Below are positions 16,801 through 23,160 of a stretch of 25,257 bases of DNA, piece by piece. The stretch covers positions 1-25,257 of the forward strand of contig JBJHAX010000031.1 of NCBI GenBank assembly GCA_050480705.1, in the 5' to 3' direction. Source of the DNA: JBJHAX01 sp050480705 (GTDB lineage Bacteria; Actinomycetota; Nitriliruptoria; Nitriliruptorales; Nitriliruptoraceae). The notes under the pieces are model-generated. The model saw only the letters and a list, made by a program, of their open reading frames with translations, was not told where the DNA came from and made no database searches. Each line of letters starts with the position of its first letter. The first letter of the stretch is position 1. The position numbers and the translations under genes are program-made.

Positions 16801-17358
16801 GGCAACATCGTCGGTGCGGAACAGTCGGGCCAGATCGCCGCGGTCGGCTTCGACATGTACGCGCAGCTGCTGCGCGAGGAGATCGCCGACCTCACCGGCG
16901 AACCTGCGGTCGACGAGCCCGAGATCCGCATCGACCTGCCCGTGGACGCGCACCTGCCCGCCGACTACGTCGCCGACGCCAACCAGCGGCTCGAGCTGTA
17001 CCGGCGTATCGCGTCGGTGCGTGACGCCGCCGGCGTCGGCGACGTGCGCGACGAGCTGACCGACCGTTTCGGGACACCACCCGAACCCGTCGAGCGGCTG
17101 CTCACCCTGGCCGCGCTCAAAGCGGCCCTGCGACGCTGGGGCGTGACCGAACTTGCCGTCACGCCGCGCGACGAGCTGCGCATCGGGCCGGTCGAGCTCA
17201 CCGAATCGCGCCTGGTGCGTATCGAGCGACTGTTCCCCGGTGCGCGTACCCGCCGTGACCCCGACGTGGTGCTGCTGCCGCTGCCGAACCCGCGGCCGGC
17301 CGACCTAGTCGCCTGGGTCGCCACCTGCCTCAAGCAGCTGTTCGGCTCGTCGCGCTGA
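13891..17358 (+). CDS. mfd: Transcription-repair coupling factor Mfd
   Basis: The 1155-residue protein starts at GTG 13891, overlapping the previous stop by four bases, and has the full family length. The order is standard: a UvrB-like damage-recognition module (GEFAVRGGIVDVFP near residues 188-201), a CarD-like RNA-polymerase-interaction domain (GDAVVHRTHGVGRF near 490), then a superfamily-2 translocase. The translocase has Walker A GDVGFGKTE around 643-651, DEEQRFGV around 743-750, SATPIPRT near 770, TTIIESGLDVPN near 884 and the QLRGRVGRS motif VI near 911. A C-terminal TRCF/D7 domain follows (about 1010-1130). It removes stalled RNA polymerase and recruits UvrA for transcription-coupled repair. 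It is convergent with the MFS gene, with only 22 bases between. Confidence 0.98.
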   Translation: MSSGHAGPSAARNVDDVLDPGLALGPLAATLRTGRAAWPEHLDDDLVCVPGVRPYVLSLLAERAHPLFVVVPRTSDAQALADGLSAYLGDAAVALFPAWETLPQERLSPQPRAVGRRLEVLDRLVGDDTDGLLAVVAPVRAALQPMDRRLAARRAVHLTPGPLGYDRFVDTLVELGYEARPQVEARGEFAVRGGIVDVFPAAADQAVRVEFFGDDIDSLRGFAVADQRSTGALDEVAVGPAREVVVDDDLRRRARAAIGRWPHLADELERLAEGELFEGVEALATLLADDVVTLADLLPDGAGIALIDPVLLAERARVLTEEADALAPTAWLTDDAANGGFASPERMLAGGRRTWRIGPFETSGERDEALDARPWASFRGDIPTFATRAAQLLRDGMRVVVTADAEGPARRVADVLADEGLPAQVTERIAEDAAGGRIEITWSRLSTGFASDELGLAVLGTWDVFGPRRRRAGRRIGSRTSAADTVLQLSKGDAVVHRTHGVGRFQGMQTREFRGVDGRSAHRDYVVVAYAGGDTLYVPSDQIDALSRYQGGESPTVMSLGGAQWERAKNRVRGAVRDIAAQLIRLYAARMHAPGHAFVADTAMQAELEDAFAHVETHDQLTVVDEIKRDMEAPLPMDRLLAGDVGFGKTEVAVRAAAKAVFGGKQVGVLVPTTILAQQHVETFRERFAGFPVVVEELSRFVSAADRRRIIDGVAAGTVDIVVGTHALLGRSVTWKDLGLVIVDEEQRFGVAQKERLKELRTDVDVLSMSATPIPRTLEMAISGIRDLSVIETPPEDRQPVHTVVGPFDAAQVALAIRRELLRDGQVFYVHNQVDTIHRAADEVRELVGDVRVEVAHGQMDERDLERVMVRFWQREFDVLVSTTIIESGLDVPNANTLVIERADLLGLAQLHQLRGRVGRSAERGYAYLFYPEGASLTDPAYERLRTIAEHTRLGSGLAIAGRDLEIRGAGNIVGAEQSGQIAAVGFDMYAQLLREEIADLTGEPAVDEPEIRIDLPVDAHLPADYVADANQRLELYRRIASVRDAAGVGDVRDELTDRFGTPPEPVERLLTLAALKAALRRWGVTELAVTPRDELRIGPVELTESRLVRIERLFPGARTRRDPDVVLLPLPNPRPADLVAWVATCLKQLFGSSR

Positions 17359-17380
17359 GCTGCCCGGGCGCTGGTGCGGG

Positions 17381-18643
17381 TCAGGCGCGGCCCGGCACGT
17401 CGTCGAGTTCTCGGCCCCGCGTCTCAGGAAGCAGCGTGAAGCCGGCTGCGGATGCGACCACCACCACACCGATGAGGCGTGCCGGCACCGCGAACGCGCC
17501 GGTGACGTCGCCGAGCACCCCCATGCCGGTCAGCCCGATCACCGCGCCGACGACCCCCGAGATGGTCATCCACCCGGCGACGGTCGCCCGCACGTGCGTC
17601 GGCACGAGTTCCGCGGCGAGTGCGCCGGTGGGCGACGCGTACGCCGACCCACCCATGATCGCCCCCAGGTAGCCGGCGATGAGCCCCGGCGCGGAGCCCG
17701 CGTAGCCGACCGCGACCGAGATCCCGGTGAACGCCATCGCGAGTGCGGCGGTGGGGCGCCGGCCCAGCCGATCCGAGCCGGCACGGCCGATCAGGATGCC
17801 GATCAGCCCTGCGGGGCCGGCGGCCAGCACCGTCATCGACAGCACGAACGGTGAGAGCCCCACGACCCGCTCGCCGTAGAGAAACAGGTAGGTGAATCCG
17901 GGGCCGGTCGCGATCGCCTCCACCGTGGTGAGCACGGCCAGCACGACGACCCAGCGCCGGTAGGGGTGGGGGATGGCGCCGGGGAAGGCGCGCAGCTGTT
18001 CGCTGTGCTTCGCGATCTGCGGTTCGCGGACCGTTCGGGCCAGCACCGGCAGCAACAGCAGCGGTACGAGCGCGAACGCCGTCACGATGCGAAACGACGG
18101 CTCGCCCGGCAGCACACCGCGCGCGAGGGCGACGATGCCCGATCCGAGCCCGTAGGCGGCGGCGATCAGTGCGATCGCTGCGGAGCGTTCGCTGGCGTTC
18201 GACTCCTCGGCGGCGACCACACCCGCGATGGCGTTGACCGTCGACATCGCCGGCCGTGCCAGCGCGACCAGCGCGACGTACCACCAGAACGACGGCGACG
18301 CCGCCGCCAGGCTCGTGAGTGCGAGCCCGATCGCGGCGAGGGCGAGCAGGACGGTGCGCCGGCCGTGCCGGTCCGCGAGCACGGTCGCGGGAAGCGTGCC
18401 GAGCGAGGCGAGCCGGATGATGGACAGGGCGATGCCCACGGTCGTGGTGGGAAGCCCGACCTGGGAGGCGAGATCCTCGCCGGCGGAGGGTTCACCGAAC
18501 GCCGCGGCGACGTCGCCGATGACGGCGGTGACGCTGAACTGCGCGATGCCTGCGGCGATCGACAGCACCGCCACGGTCAGCACCGGCGCAGTCAGCCATG
18601 CGGGCCGTCGTCCGGCGGGCGGCGTCGCCCCGCTGGAGGTCAC
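17381..18643 (-). CDS. MFS transporter (sugar-porter-like motifs)
   Basis: The 420-residue protein starts at GTG 18643-18641, overlapping the stop of the ABC ATPase gene by four bases (GTGA), with only a weak GGA upstream. About twelve hydrophobic helices are present. The loop 2-3 motif A (LADRHGRR) and its repeat in the second half (GSDRLGRRP) identify the major facilitator superfamily. The final LPETRGREL resembles the PETKGR end of sugar and related porters. The substrate is unknown. Coupling to a metal-type ABC ATPase is unexpected and could mean metal, chelator or unrelated transport under the same control. Nearly all of the protein is explained by MFS; specificity is not. Confidence 0.9.
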   Translation of the reverse strand: MTSSGATPPAGRRPAWLTAPVLTVAVLSIAAGIAQFSVTAVIGDVAAAFGEPSAGEDLASQVGLPTTTVGIALSIIRLASLGTLPATVLADRHGRRTVLLALAAIGLALTSLAAASPSFWWYVALVALARPAMSTVNAIAGVVAAEESNASERSAAIALIAAAYGLGSGIVALARGVLPGEPSFRIVTAFALVPLLLLPVLARTVREPQIAKHSEQLRAFPGAIPHPYRRWVVVLAVLTTVEAIATGPGFTYLFLYGERVVGLSPFVLSMTVLAAGPAGLIGILIGRAGSDRLGRRPTAALAMAFTGISVAVGYAGSAPGLIAGYLGAIMGGSAYASPTGALAAELVPTHVRATVAGWMTISGVVGAVIGLTGMGVLGDVTGAFAVPARLIGVVVVASAAGFTLLPETRGRELDDVPGRA

Positions 18644-19488
18644 GGATCCAACTGTCCGGGGGCGCCGTGGTGGTGCGGGTCGTCGAGAACGACGGTGCCG
18701 TCGTCGAGCAGGTGCAGATGCCCGCCGTAGGCCTCCGACAGCAGCGCAGGGGTGAGCACCTCGGTGGCGGGACCGCCGGCGACGACGCGGGTGGCGAGCA
18801 GGACGACGTGGTCGGCCGTGCGGGCCGTGCCGACGTCATGGGTGGTCAGCACGACCGTGGTGCCGTTGGCGCGCTCCTGGCGGATCACGCCCATGATCAC
18901 GTCCTGGGTGACCAGGTCGAGGCCGGTGACCGGCTCGTCGAGCAGCAGCACGTCGGCGCGCTGTGCCAGCCCCTGCGCGACATAGGCGCGCTGGCGCTGG
19001 CCCCCCGACAACTCGTGCAGCTGGCGGTCGGCGAGGTCGGTGATGTGCATGCGTTCCATCGCCTCGTCGACGATTCCCCGGTCCACCTGCGTGAGCGGAC
19101 GGAACGCTCCGGCATGCGCGTAGCGGCCCATTCGCACGGTCTCGCGGACGGTGAGCGGCACGGCCTGGTTCGAATGCAGCGTCTGCATCACGTAGGCGAT
19201 GCGTGCGTGCGCCTGCGCCGGCGGCTGCCCGTGCACCAGGACCGTGCCACTGGCGGGAGCGACGAGCCCGGCGATCGCCGACAGCATCGTCGACTTGCCT
19301 GATCCGTTGGGTCCGATGACGGCGACGAGTTCGCCGGCGTCGAAGTTCAGCGAGACGTCGCGCAGCGCCACGGTGTCGTCGAACGAGACGCTGAGCGCGC
19401 CCATGGCGACGGCGGCAGCCGCAGTGTCACCGCCGGGTGTGCCGGATCCCCGACCGCCGGGCAGGTTGAGTCTAGGAATGACTCCCAT
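18640..19488 (-). CDS. Metal (Zn/Mn-type) ABC transporter ATP-binding protein, ZnuC/AztA-like
   Basis: The 282-residue protein starts at ATG 19488-19486, with GAGGA six bases upstream; ATG 19404 lacks a ribosome site. Walker A GPNGSGKST is at 59-67, Q-loop Q102, signature LSGGQRQR at 160-167, Walker B LLLDEP at 181-186 and the H-loop histidine at 217. The context ATGRYAHxG-like segment (GRYAHAGAF, 121-129) and the His-rich tail (DPHHHG, 270-275) are typical of zinc/manganese importers. Its permease partner is encoded divergently at 19580-20422. No substrate-binding protein gene is nearby. The first 28 residues, before the ATPase core, are Gly/Ala-rich and variable. The gene is coupled to the downstream MFS gene. 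Confidence 0.9.
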   Translation of the reverse strand: MGVIPRLNLPGGRGSGTPGGDTAAAAVAMGALSVSFDDTVALRDVSLNFDAGELVAVIGPNGSGKSTMLSAIAGLVAPASGTVLVHGQPPAQAHARIAYVMQTLHSNQAVPLTVRETVRMGRYAHAGAFRPLTQVDRGIVDEAMERMHITDLADRQLHELSGGQRQRAYVAQGLAQRADVLLLDEPVTGLDLVTQDVIMGVIRQERANGTTVVLTTHDVGTARTADHVVLLATRVVAGGPATEVLTPALLSEAYGGHLHLLDDGTVVLDDPHHHGAPGQLDP

Positions 19489-19494
19489 TATCTT
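19466..19494 (+). promoter_or_regulatory. Probable promoter of the metal ABC permease gene
   Basis: TTGAGT at 19466-19471 and TATCTT at 19489-19494 are separated by exactly 17 bases, the best sigma-A match in this region. Transcription would start near 19501, leaving a leader of about 79 bases before GTG 19580. The spacer is unusually AT-rich for this genome and contains the dyads described in the next entry. Confidence 0.5.
19468..19489. promoter_or_regulatory. Candidate metalloregulator operator between the divergent ABC genes
   Basis: Two overlapping perfect dyads occupy the spacer of the permease promoter: GAGTC/GACTC (19468-19472, 19480-19484) and AATG/CATT (19477-19480, 19486-19489). 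On the minus strand the second reads GATAATGGGAGTCATTCC, whose left half-site resembles Fur/Zur half-sites, though the match to a full Zur box is poor. It also covers the ATPase start codon and lies downstream of that gene's proposed -10. One bound repressor could block both directions. The nearby Fur-family gene is the natural candidate regulator; this is inference. Confidence 0.35.
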
Positions 19495-19514
19495 TCCTCG
19501 ACGGGCAGGTGCAG

Positions 19515-19520
19515 ACTGTA
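19515..19520 (-). promoter_or_regulatory. Possible -10 of the metal ABC ATPase-MFS operon
   Basis: On the minus strand this reads TACAGT (TAnnnT). The predicted start near 19508 gives a short leader of about 20 bases containing the GAGGA ribosome site. No convincing -35 is present at the expected distance. Confidence 0.35.
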
Positions 19521-19579
19521 CGTGATCCTGCGAGGCGTCGAACGAGCGCCTGACCGACTCGCATCCGGACGGATCCCGC

Positions 19580-20422
19580 GTGGTCGAACTGCTGGCTGAA
19601 CCCTTCGCCTACACGTTCATGCGCAACGCGCTGGCCGCCGGGCTGCTCACGGTCGTCTCCAGTTCGCTCATCGGCACCTGGGTGGTCATGCGCGGGATGG
19701 CGTTCATGGGTGACGCGCTCGCGCACGGGGTCCTGCCGGGCATCGCCATCGCGTTCATCCTCGGCGGCAACCTGCTGCTCGGAGGCGCGCTCGGCGCGCT
19801 CGTGATGGTCGTGGGCGTCACGATCGTCTCGGCGCGCAGCCGGCTCGGCGAGGACACCTCGATCGGCCTGCTGTTCGTCGGGATGCTCGCCGCCGGCGTG
19901 GCCATCATCTCCAAGGGCGGCGCGTACGCGGGGGATCTCACCGCCATCCTGTTCGGCGACCCGATCGGGGTCACACGCGGCGACCTGGCCGTCGTGCTGG
20001 CGGCGACCCTGATTGCGATCGGCGCGACCGTGGTGCTCTACCGGCCGTTCCTCGTGCTGTCGTTCCACCCGCAGAAGGCCGAACTGCTGGGTCTTCGGCC
20101 CCGCCGCACCCATCTGATGATGCTCGCCCTCATCGCGATGGTGGTGGTGACCTCGTTTCGCACCGTCGGCACGCTGCTGGTCTTCGCTTTCCTCGTCGCC
20201 CCTCCGGCGACTGCCGCGCTCGTTTCGCGCCGGGTCCCGGTCATGATGGGTGTGTCGATGCTCGTGGGGGCGCTCAGCGTGGTCGTCGGGCTGGTGGCCA
20301 GCTACCACCTCGCGACGGCAACGGCGCCCACGATCGCGGTGCTCGCCGTGCTGCTGTTCTTCGTCGTGCTCACCGTCGACGGTCTGCGTCGCCGTACGCG
20401 GCGCCGGCGCGCAGTGGCGTAG
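19580..20422 (+). CDS. Metal (Zn/Mn-type) ABC transporter permease, ZnuB/AztB-like (ABC-3 family)
   Basis: The 280-residue protein starts at GTG 19580; the ribosome site is weak (GGACGGA). The N-terminal block YTFMRNALAAGLL...GTWVVMRGMAFMGDALAHGVLPGIA is the signature of ABC-3 permeases (ZnuB, MntB, AztB), and SEDT/GLLFVGML and GTLLVFAFLVAPPATAAL further on are also conserved. About eight transmembrane helices are expected. A basic tail (RRRTRRRRAVA) closes the protein. It should pair with the divergently encoded ATPase to import zinc or a similar divalent metal. The usual binding protein is absent here. It is convergent with the Fur-family gene, separated by 41 bases. Confidence 0.93.
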   Translation: MVELLAEPFAYTFMRNALAAGLLTVVSSSLIGTWVVMRGMAFMGDALAHGVLPGIAIAFILGGNLLLGGALGALVMVVGVTIVSARSRLGEDTSIGLLFVGMLAAGVAIISKGGAYAGDLTAILFGDPIGVTRGDLAVVLAATLIAIGATVVLYRPFLVLSFHPQKAELLGLRPRRTHLMMLALIAMVVVTSFRTVGTLLVFAFLVAPPATAALVSRRVPVMMGVSMLVGALSVVVGLVASYHLATATAPTIAVLAVLLFFVVLTVDGLRRRTRRRRAVA

Positions 20423-20463
20423 GCGGGCTCCGGGCTATGCGGGTTCCGGTCCGGGCGAACGGG

Positions 20464-20898
20464 TCAGGAGCACGCCGAACACGTGCCGACGAGTTCGAGG
20501 CGGTGCGAGTCGACGTCGAAGTCGCGCTGCGCGCGGGCTTCTTCGGCGGCGCGTGCGAGCGCATGCTCGATCGAAGCGGGAAGCACCACGTCCTCGAGGC
20601 GGCCGCACACCGAGCACACGAGATGATGGTGGTGCTCCGAGAGCTGTTCGGTCAGCTCGAAACGTGCGACGTCGTCGGTCGATGCGATCCGGTGGACCGC
20701 CCCGCACTGCTCGAGGATCGCGAGGTTGCGGTACAGCGAACTCTGCGACTGGGTCGCGCCGAGGGAGTGCAGCTCGATAATCGTCATCGGACGTTCCGCG
20801 GCGCGCAGCAGCTCGACGAGCTGGCGACGACCCCGCGTGTAGCGCTGCCTGGTCCGCCGCAACTGCTCGTCGACGATCTCGTGCACCTCGTCGGCCAT
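20464..20898 (-). CDS. Fur-family metalloregulator, probably Zur-like
   Basis: The 144-residue protein starts at ATG 20898-20896. The N-terminal winged helix includes RYTRGRRQLVELL (20-32), PMTIIEL and the recognition helix SQSSLYRNLAIL (51-62). The dimerisation and metal domain has the family EHHHHLVC (88-95) with C95 and C98, and C140 and C143, the pairs that hold the structural zinc in Fur/Zur proteins. A regulatory metal site would use H90-H92 and later residues. Its position next to a zinc-type ABC transporter argues for Zur rather than Fur, but sequence alone does not decide the metal. No Shine-Dalgarno is present and the transcript appears leaderless. Confidence 0.92.
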   Translation of the reverse strand: MADEVHEIVDEQLRRTRQRYTRGRRQLVELLRAAERPMTIIELHSLGATQSQSSLYRNLAILEQCGAVHRIASTDDVARFELTEQLSEHHHHLVCSVCGRLEDVVLPASIEHALARAAEEARAQRDFDVDSHRLELVGTCSACS

Positions 20899-20904
20899 GG
20901 TCCA

Positions 20905-20910
20905 AGCGTA
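20905..20910 (-). promoter_or_regulatory. -10 element of the Fur/Zur-family gene; leaderless start
   Basis: On the minus strand TACGCT lies exactly six bases before the ATG at 20898-20896, which places the transcription start at the A of the start codon. The absence of a ribosome site agrees with this. A -35 is not evident. Confidence 0.45.
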
Positions 20911-20963
20911 GGCGGTGCGCAGCTGCCACCGGTGTCCGGGGCCGACAAGCCGTGCACCGCCGG

Positions 20964-20969
20964 TAGACT
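20964..20969 (+). promoter_or_regulatory. Possible -10 (TAGACT) of the surA-like/mazG operon
   Basis: TAGACT fits TAnnnT and would give a leader of about 104 bases before GTG 21080. The sequence 17 bases upstream (GCCGAC) is a poor -35. Nothing else stands out in the 181-base gap after the Fur-family gene. Confidence 0.3.
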
Positions 20970-21079
20970 CGGCGTCGGTACGACCTGGCATGCGCCCGCC
21001 CCCGGGCGAGCACACCTGGTGCCACAGGCCGACGCGCCGTCGTGCTGTCCCTACCGTCCTCGCCTCGCCTGGAGCCTCC

Positions 21080-22003
21080 GTGCGCACCCTGCCGGTCCGC
21101 CTGTTCGCCGTCCTCGCCACCCTGGCGCTCCTCATCGGATGCGCCGACGGTGGGCCCTCGGGCCCTGCCGCGACCGTCGACGGCGCCGAGATCCCGCGCG
21201 CGCTGCTCGACGATGCCGTGCGTGAACTCACCGACCAGCTCGGAGAGCTCGACGCCGACCAGCGGGCTGAGGTGGTCGAGCCCATGCAGAACCAGATCCT
21301 CACCCTGCTGATCCAGACCAAGGTCATCGAGAACCTCGCGGACGAACTCGGCCTCGAGATCGACCAGGCCGAACTCGACGAACAGTTGCAGAGCCAGATC
21401 GCGATGGCCGGCGGCGAGGACGAGCTGGCCCAGATGCTCGCAGGTTCGGGACTGACCCTCACCCTGTTGCGCGAGGCGTTGATGCCCGCCCAGGCCCGTG
21501 TCGACGTGCTGCGCAACGACCTGCTCGCCGACGCGCCTGCGGTCGAGCAGCGCGAAGCGCGCCACATTCTGCTCGAGACCGAAGCCGAGGCCGACGAGGT
21601 CGTGGCCGAACTCGCCGACGGCGCCGACTTCGCCCAGCTCGCCGAGGAACGCTCCGTCGACCCGGGCAGCGGCCAGCAGGGCGGTGACCTCGGCTCGGCA
21701 GTGCGCGGCGCCTACGTGCCGCCGTTCGACGAGGCCGTGTGGAACGCCACCATCGGCGTCATCGTGGGACCGGTCGAGTCCGACTTCGGCTTCCACGTGA
21801 TCGAGGTCACGGGAGAGTCCACGACCGCCGCCGAGGACCTTCCGCAGCAGCAGGCCGAACAGCTCGTCGGCGAGGACCTCGCGAGGCTGCTCGACGACGC
21901 GTTCTCCGCCGCCGACATCGAGGTGGCCCCGGGCCTTGGCGTGTGGAGCAGCGAGCTCGGGATGGTCGTGTCCGAGGACCAGGTGGGTGGCGGCGGCGGA
22001 TGA
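21080..22003 (+). CDS. SurA-N/PpiC-type peptidyl-prolyl isomerase lipoprotein
   Basis: The 307-residue protein starts at GTG 21080, with GGAG at 21071-21074; the longer open frame upstream has no ribosome site and would spoil the signal peptide. A lipoprotein signal ends in LLIGC with acylated C21. Residues about 30-150 form a helical SurA N-like domain. A parvulin (PpiC) domain at about 158-245 includes REARHILL, GADFAQLAEERSVDPGS, GGDLG and FGFHVIEV, with an acidic and Gly-rich tail. It should be anchored on the outer face of the membrane and act as a foldase or chaperone for exported proteins. It is coupled to mazG by an ATGA overlap; in mycobacteria the lipoprotein LpqU occupies a similar place beside eno. 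Confidence 0.92.
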   Translation: MRTLPVRLFAVLATLALLIGCADGGPSGPAATVDGAEIPRALLDDAVRELTDQLGELDADQRAEVVEPMQNQILTLLIQTKVIENLADELGLEIDQAELDEQLQSQIAMAGGEDELAQMLAGSGLTLTLLREALMPAQARVDVLRNDLLADAPAVEQREARHILLETEAEADEVVAELADGADFAQLAEERSVDPGSGQQGGDLGSAVRGAYVPPFDEAVWNATIGVIVGPVESDFGFHVIEVTGESTTAAEDLPQQQAEQLVGEDLARLLDDAFSAADIEVAPGLGVWSSELGMVVSEDQVGGGGG

Positions 22004-23094
22004 GTCCGCGGCCGGACGGCGAACCGTCGCGCGTCGTGCTCGTCGAGACCTCTGACGCGCTGCCCGGCCTCCTGCCGTTCCAGGCCTGGGACGCGATCGG
22101 GCTCGCCGACGACGTCTTCGCGCGTGCACCCGACCGGCACCCCGGCGTCGCGCATCTGCACCTGGCCGGCGTCGACGTCGTCGAACTCGAGCCGCACACC
22201 CTCGACCGGGCCGACCTCGACCTGTCGCGGCCGGGCTCGCCCGACGACCGCCGGCTGGCCAAGGCGCTGCTCGCCCGGCTCGACGCCGGCTCCGAGCCGG
22301 TCTATCTGCTCGGGCCTGACGACGACGGGCTGGCGGCCGCGCTGGCCGGCATGATCGGCGAGCGCAACGCCGAGATCGAACTCGTCTTCTTCGCGCCCCA
22401 GCCTGCGGGCACCGAGGTCCTGCGCCTGGTCGAGGTGATGTCGCGGCTTCGTGACCCCGACGGCGGCTGCCCCTGGGACCTCGACCAGGACCACCGGTCG
22501 CTGGTGCGCTACCTGCTCGAAGAGACCTACGAGGTCGTCGACGCCGTCGAGGTCGGCGACGACGCCGATCTCGTCGAGGAACTCGGCGACCTGCTGCTGC
22601 AGATCGTCTTCCACGGCCAGGTCGCGCGCGACCGCGACGCGTTCACCATCGACGACGTGGCACGCGGCATCGTCGACAAGTTGGTGCGCCGTCATCCGCA
22701 TGTGTTCGGTGACGCTGACGCGTCCACCACCGCCGACGTCGAGAAGCGGTGGGAAGAACTCAAAGCCGAGGAGAAGCAGCGCACCGGTGCGTTCGAAGGG
22801 GTTCCGAGTGCGATGCCCGGCCTGCAGCTGCTCGACAAGTTGCAGTCGCGTGCCGAGAAGCACGACGGGCGCTGGCGTGAGTCGGATCCCGCGGGCAGGT
22901 TGCACGAGGCGGTCGCCGTCCTCGGCACCGTCCTCGACGGTGGTGGCGACGTGTCGCCGGCCTCCGTCGAGGAGGCCATGGGCGAGGTGTTCGCTGCGGC
23001 GGTCGCGCTCGCACGCCACCAGGGCATCGACCCGGAGGCGTCCGCACGCCGCGCCGCGTCGATGCTGCGCGAGCAGGTCGAGCCGTCGACATGA
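22000..23094 (+). CDS. mazG: Nucleoside triphosphate pyrophosphohydrolase MazG with N-terminal methylase-like extension
   Basis: The 364-residue protein starts at ATG 22000 in an ATGA overlap with the lipoprotein gene. The catalytic MazG domain (about 138-262) has CPWD (157-160), LLEETYE (172-178), EELGDLLLQIVFH (193-205), RRHPHVFGD (230-238) and WEELKAEEK (251-259), the metal-binding acidic set. It hydrolyses NTPs and dNTPs to NMP and pyrophosphate. The N-terminal 130 residues (PGLLPFQAWDAIGLADDVFAR, then HPGVAHL) resemble a shortened tetrapyrrole-methylase domain such as the one in YabN, without the glycine-rich SAM loop. The C-terminal helical part aligns with a second MazG repeat but has EEAMGE where EELGD is expected, so that repeat is probably inactive. 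Confidence 0.93.
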   Translation: MSPRPDGEPSRVVLVETSDALPGLLPFQAWDAIGLADDVFARAPDRHPGVAHLHLAGVDVVELEPHTLDRADLDLSRPGSPDDRRLAKALLARLDAGSEPVYLLGPDDDGLAAALAGMIGERNAEIELVFFAPQPAGTEVLRLVEVMSRLRDPDGGCPWDLDQDHRSLVRYLLEETYEVVDAVEVGDDADLVEELGDLLLQIVFHGQVARDRDAFTIDDVARGIVDKLVRRHPHVFGDADASTTADVEKRWEELKAEEKQRTGAFEGVPSAMPGLQLLDKLQSRAEKHDGRWRESDPAGRLHEAVAVLGTVLDGGGDVSPASVEEAMGEVFAAAVALARHQGIDPEASARRAASMLREQVEPST

Positions 23095-23123
23095 CGGGCG
23101 CTGGCTGATCGATCCGGGGCAAC

Positions 23124-23129
23124 TAGGAT
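23124..23129 (+). promoter_or_regulatory. Possible -10 (TAGGAT) of the zinc-ribbon membrane protein gene
   Basis: TAGGAT fits TAnnnT and lies 31 bases before the chosen start in the 66-base gap after mazG. No good -35 is visible, so readthrough from mazG is as likely. Confidence 0.3.
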
Positions 23130-23160
23130 CGTCGGCACGCGACGACGACCGGAGAACGTG

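Noticed and set aside
19402..19404. Internal ATG as alternative start of the metal ABC ATPase
   Set aside because: It would begin right at the ATPase core, but no Shine-Dalgarno is present, whereas ATG 19488 has GAGGA six bases upstream.
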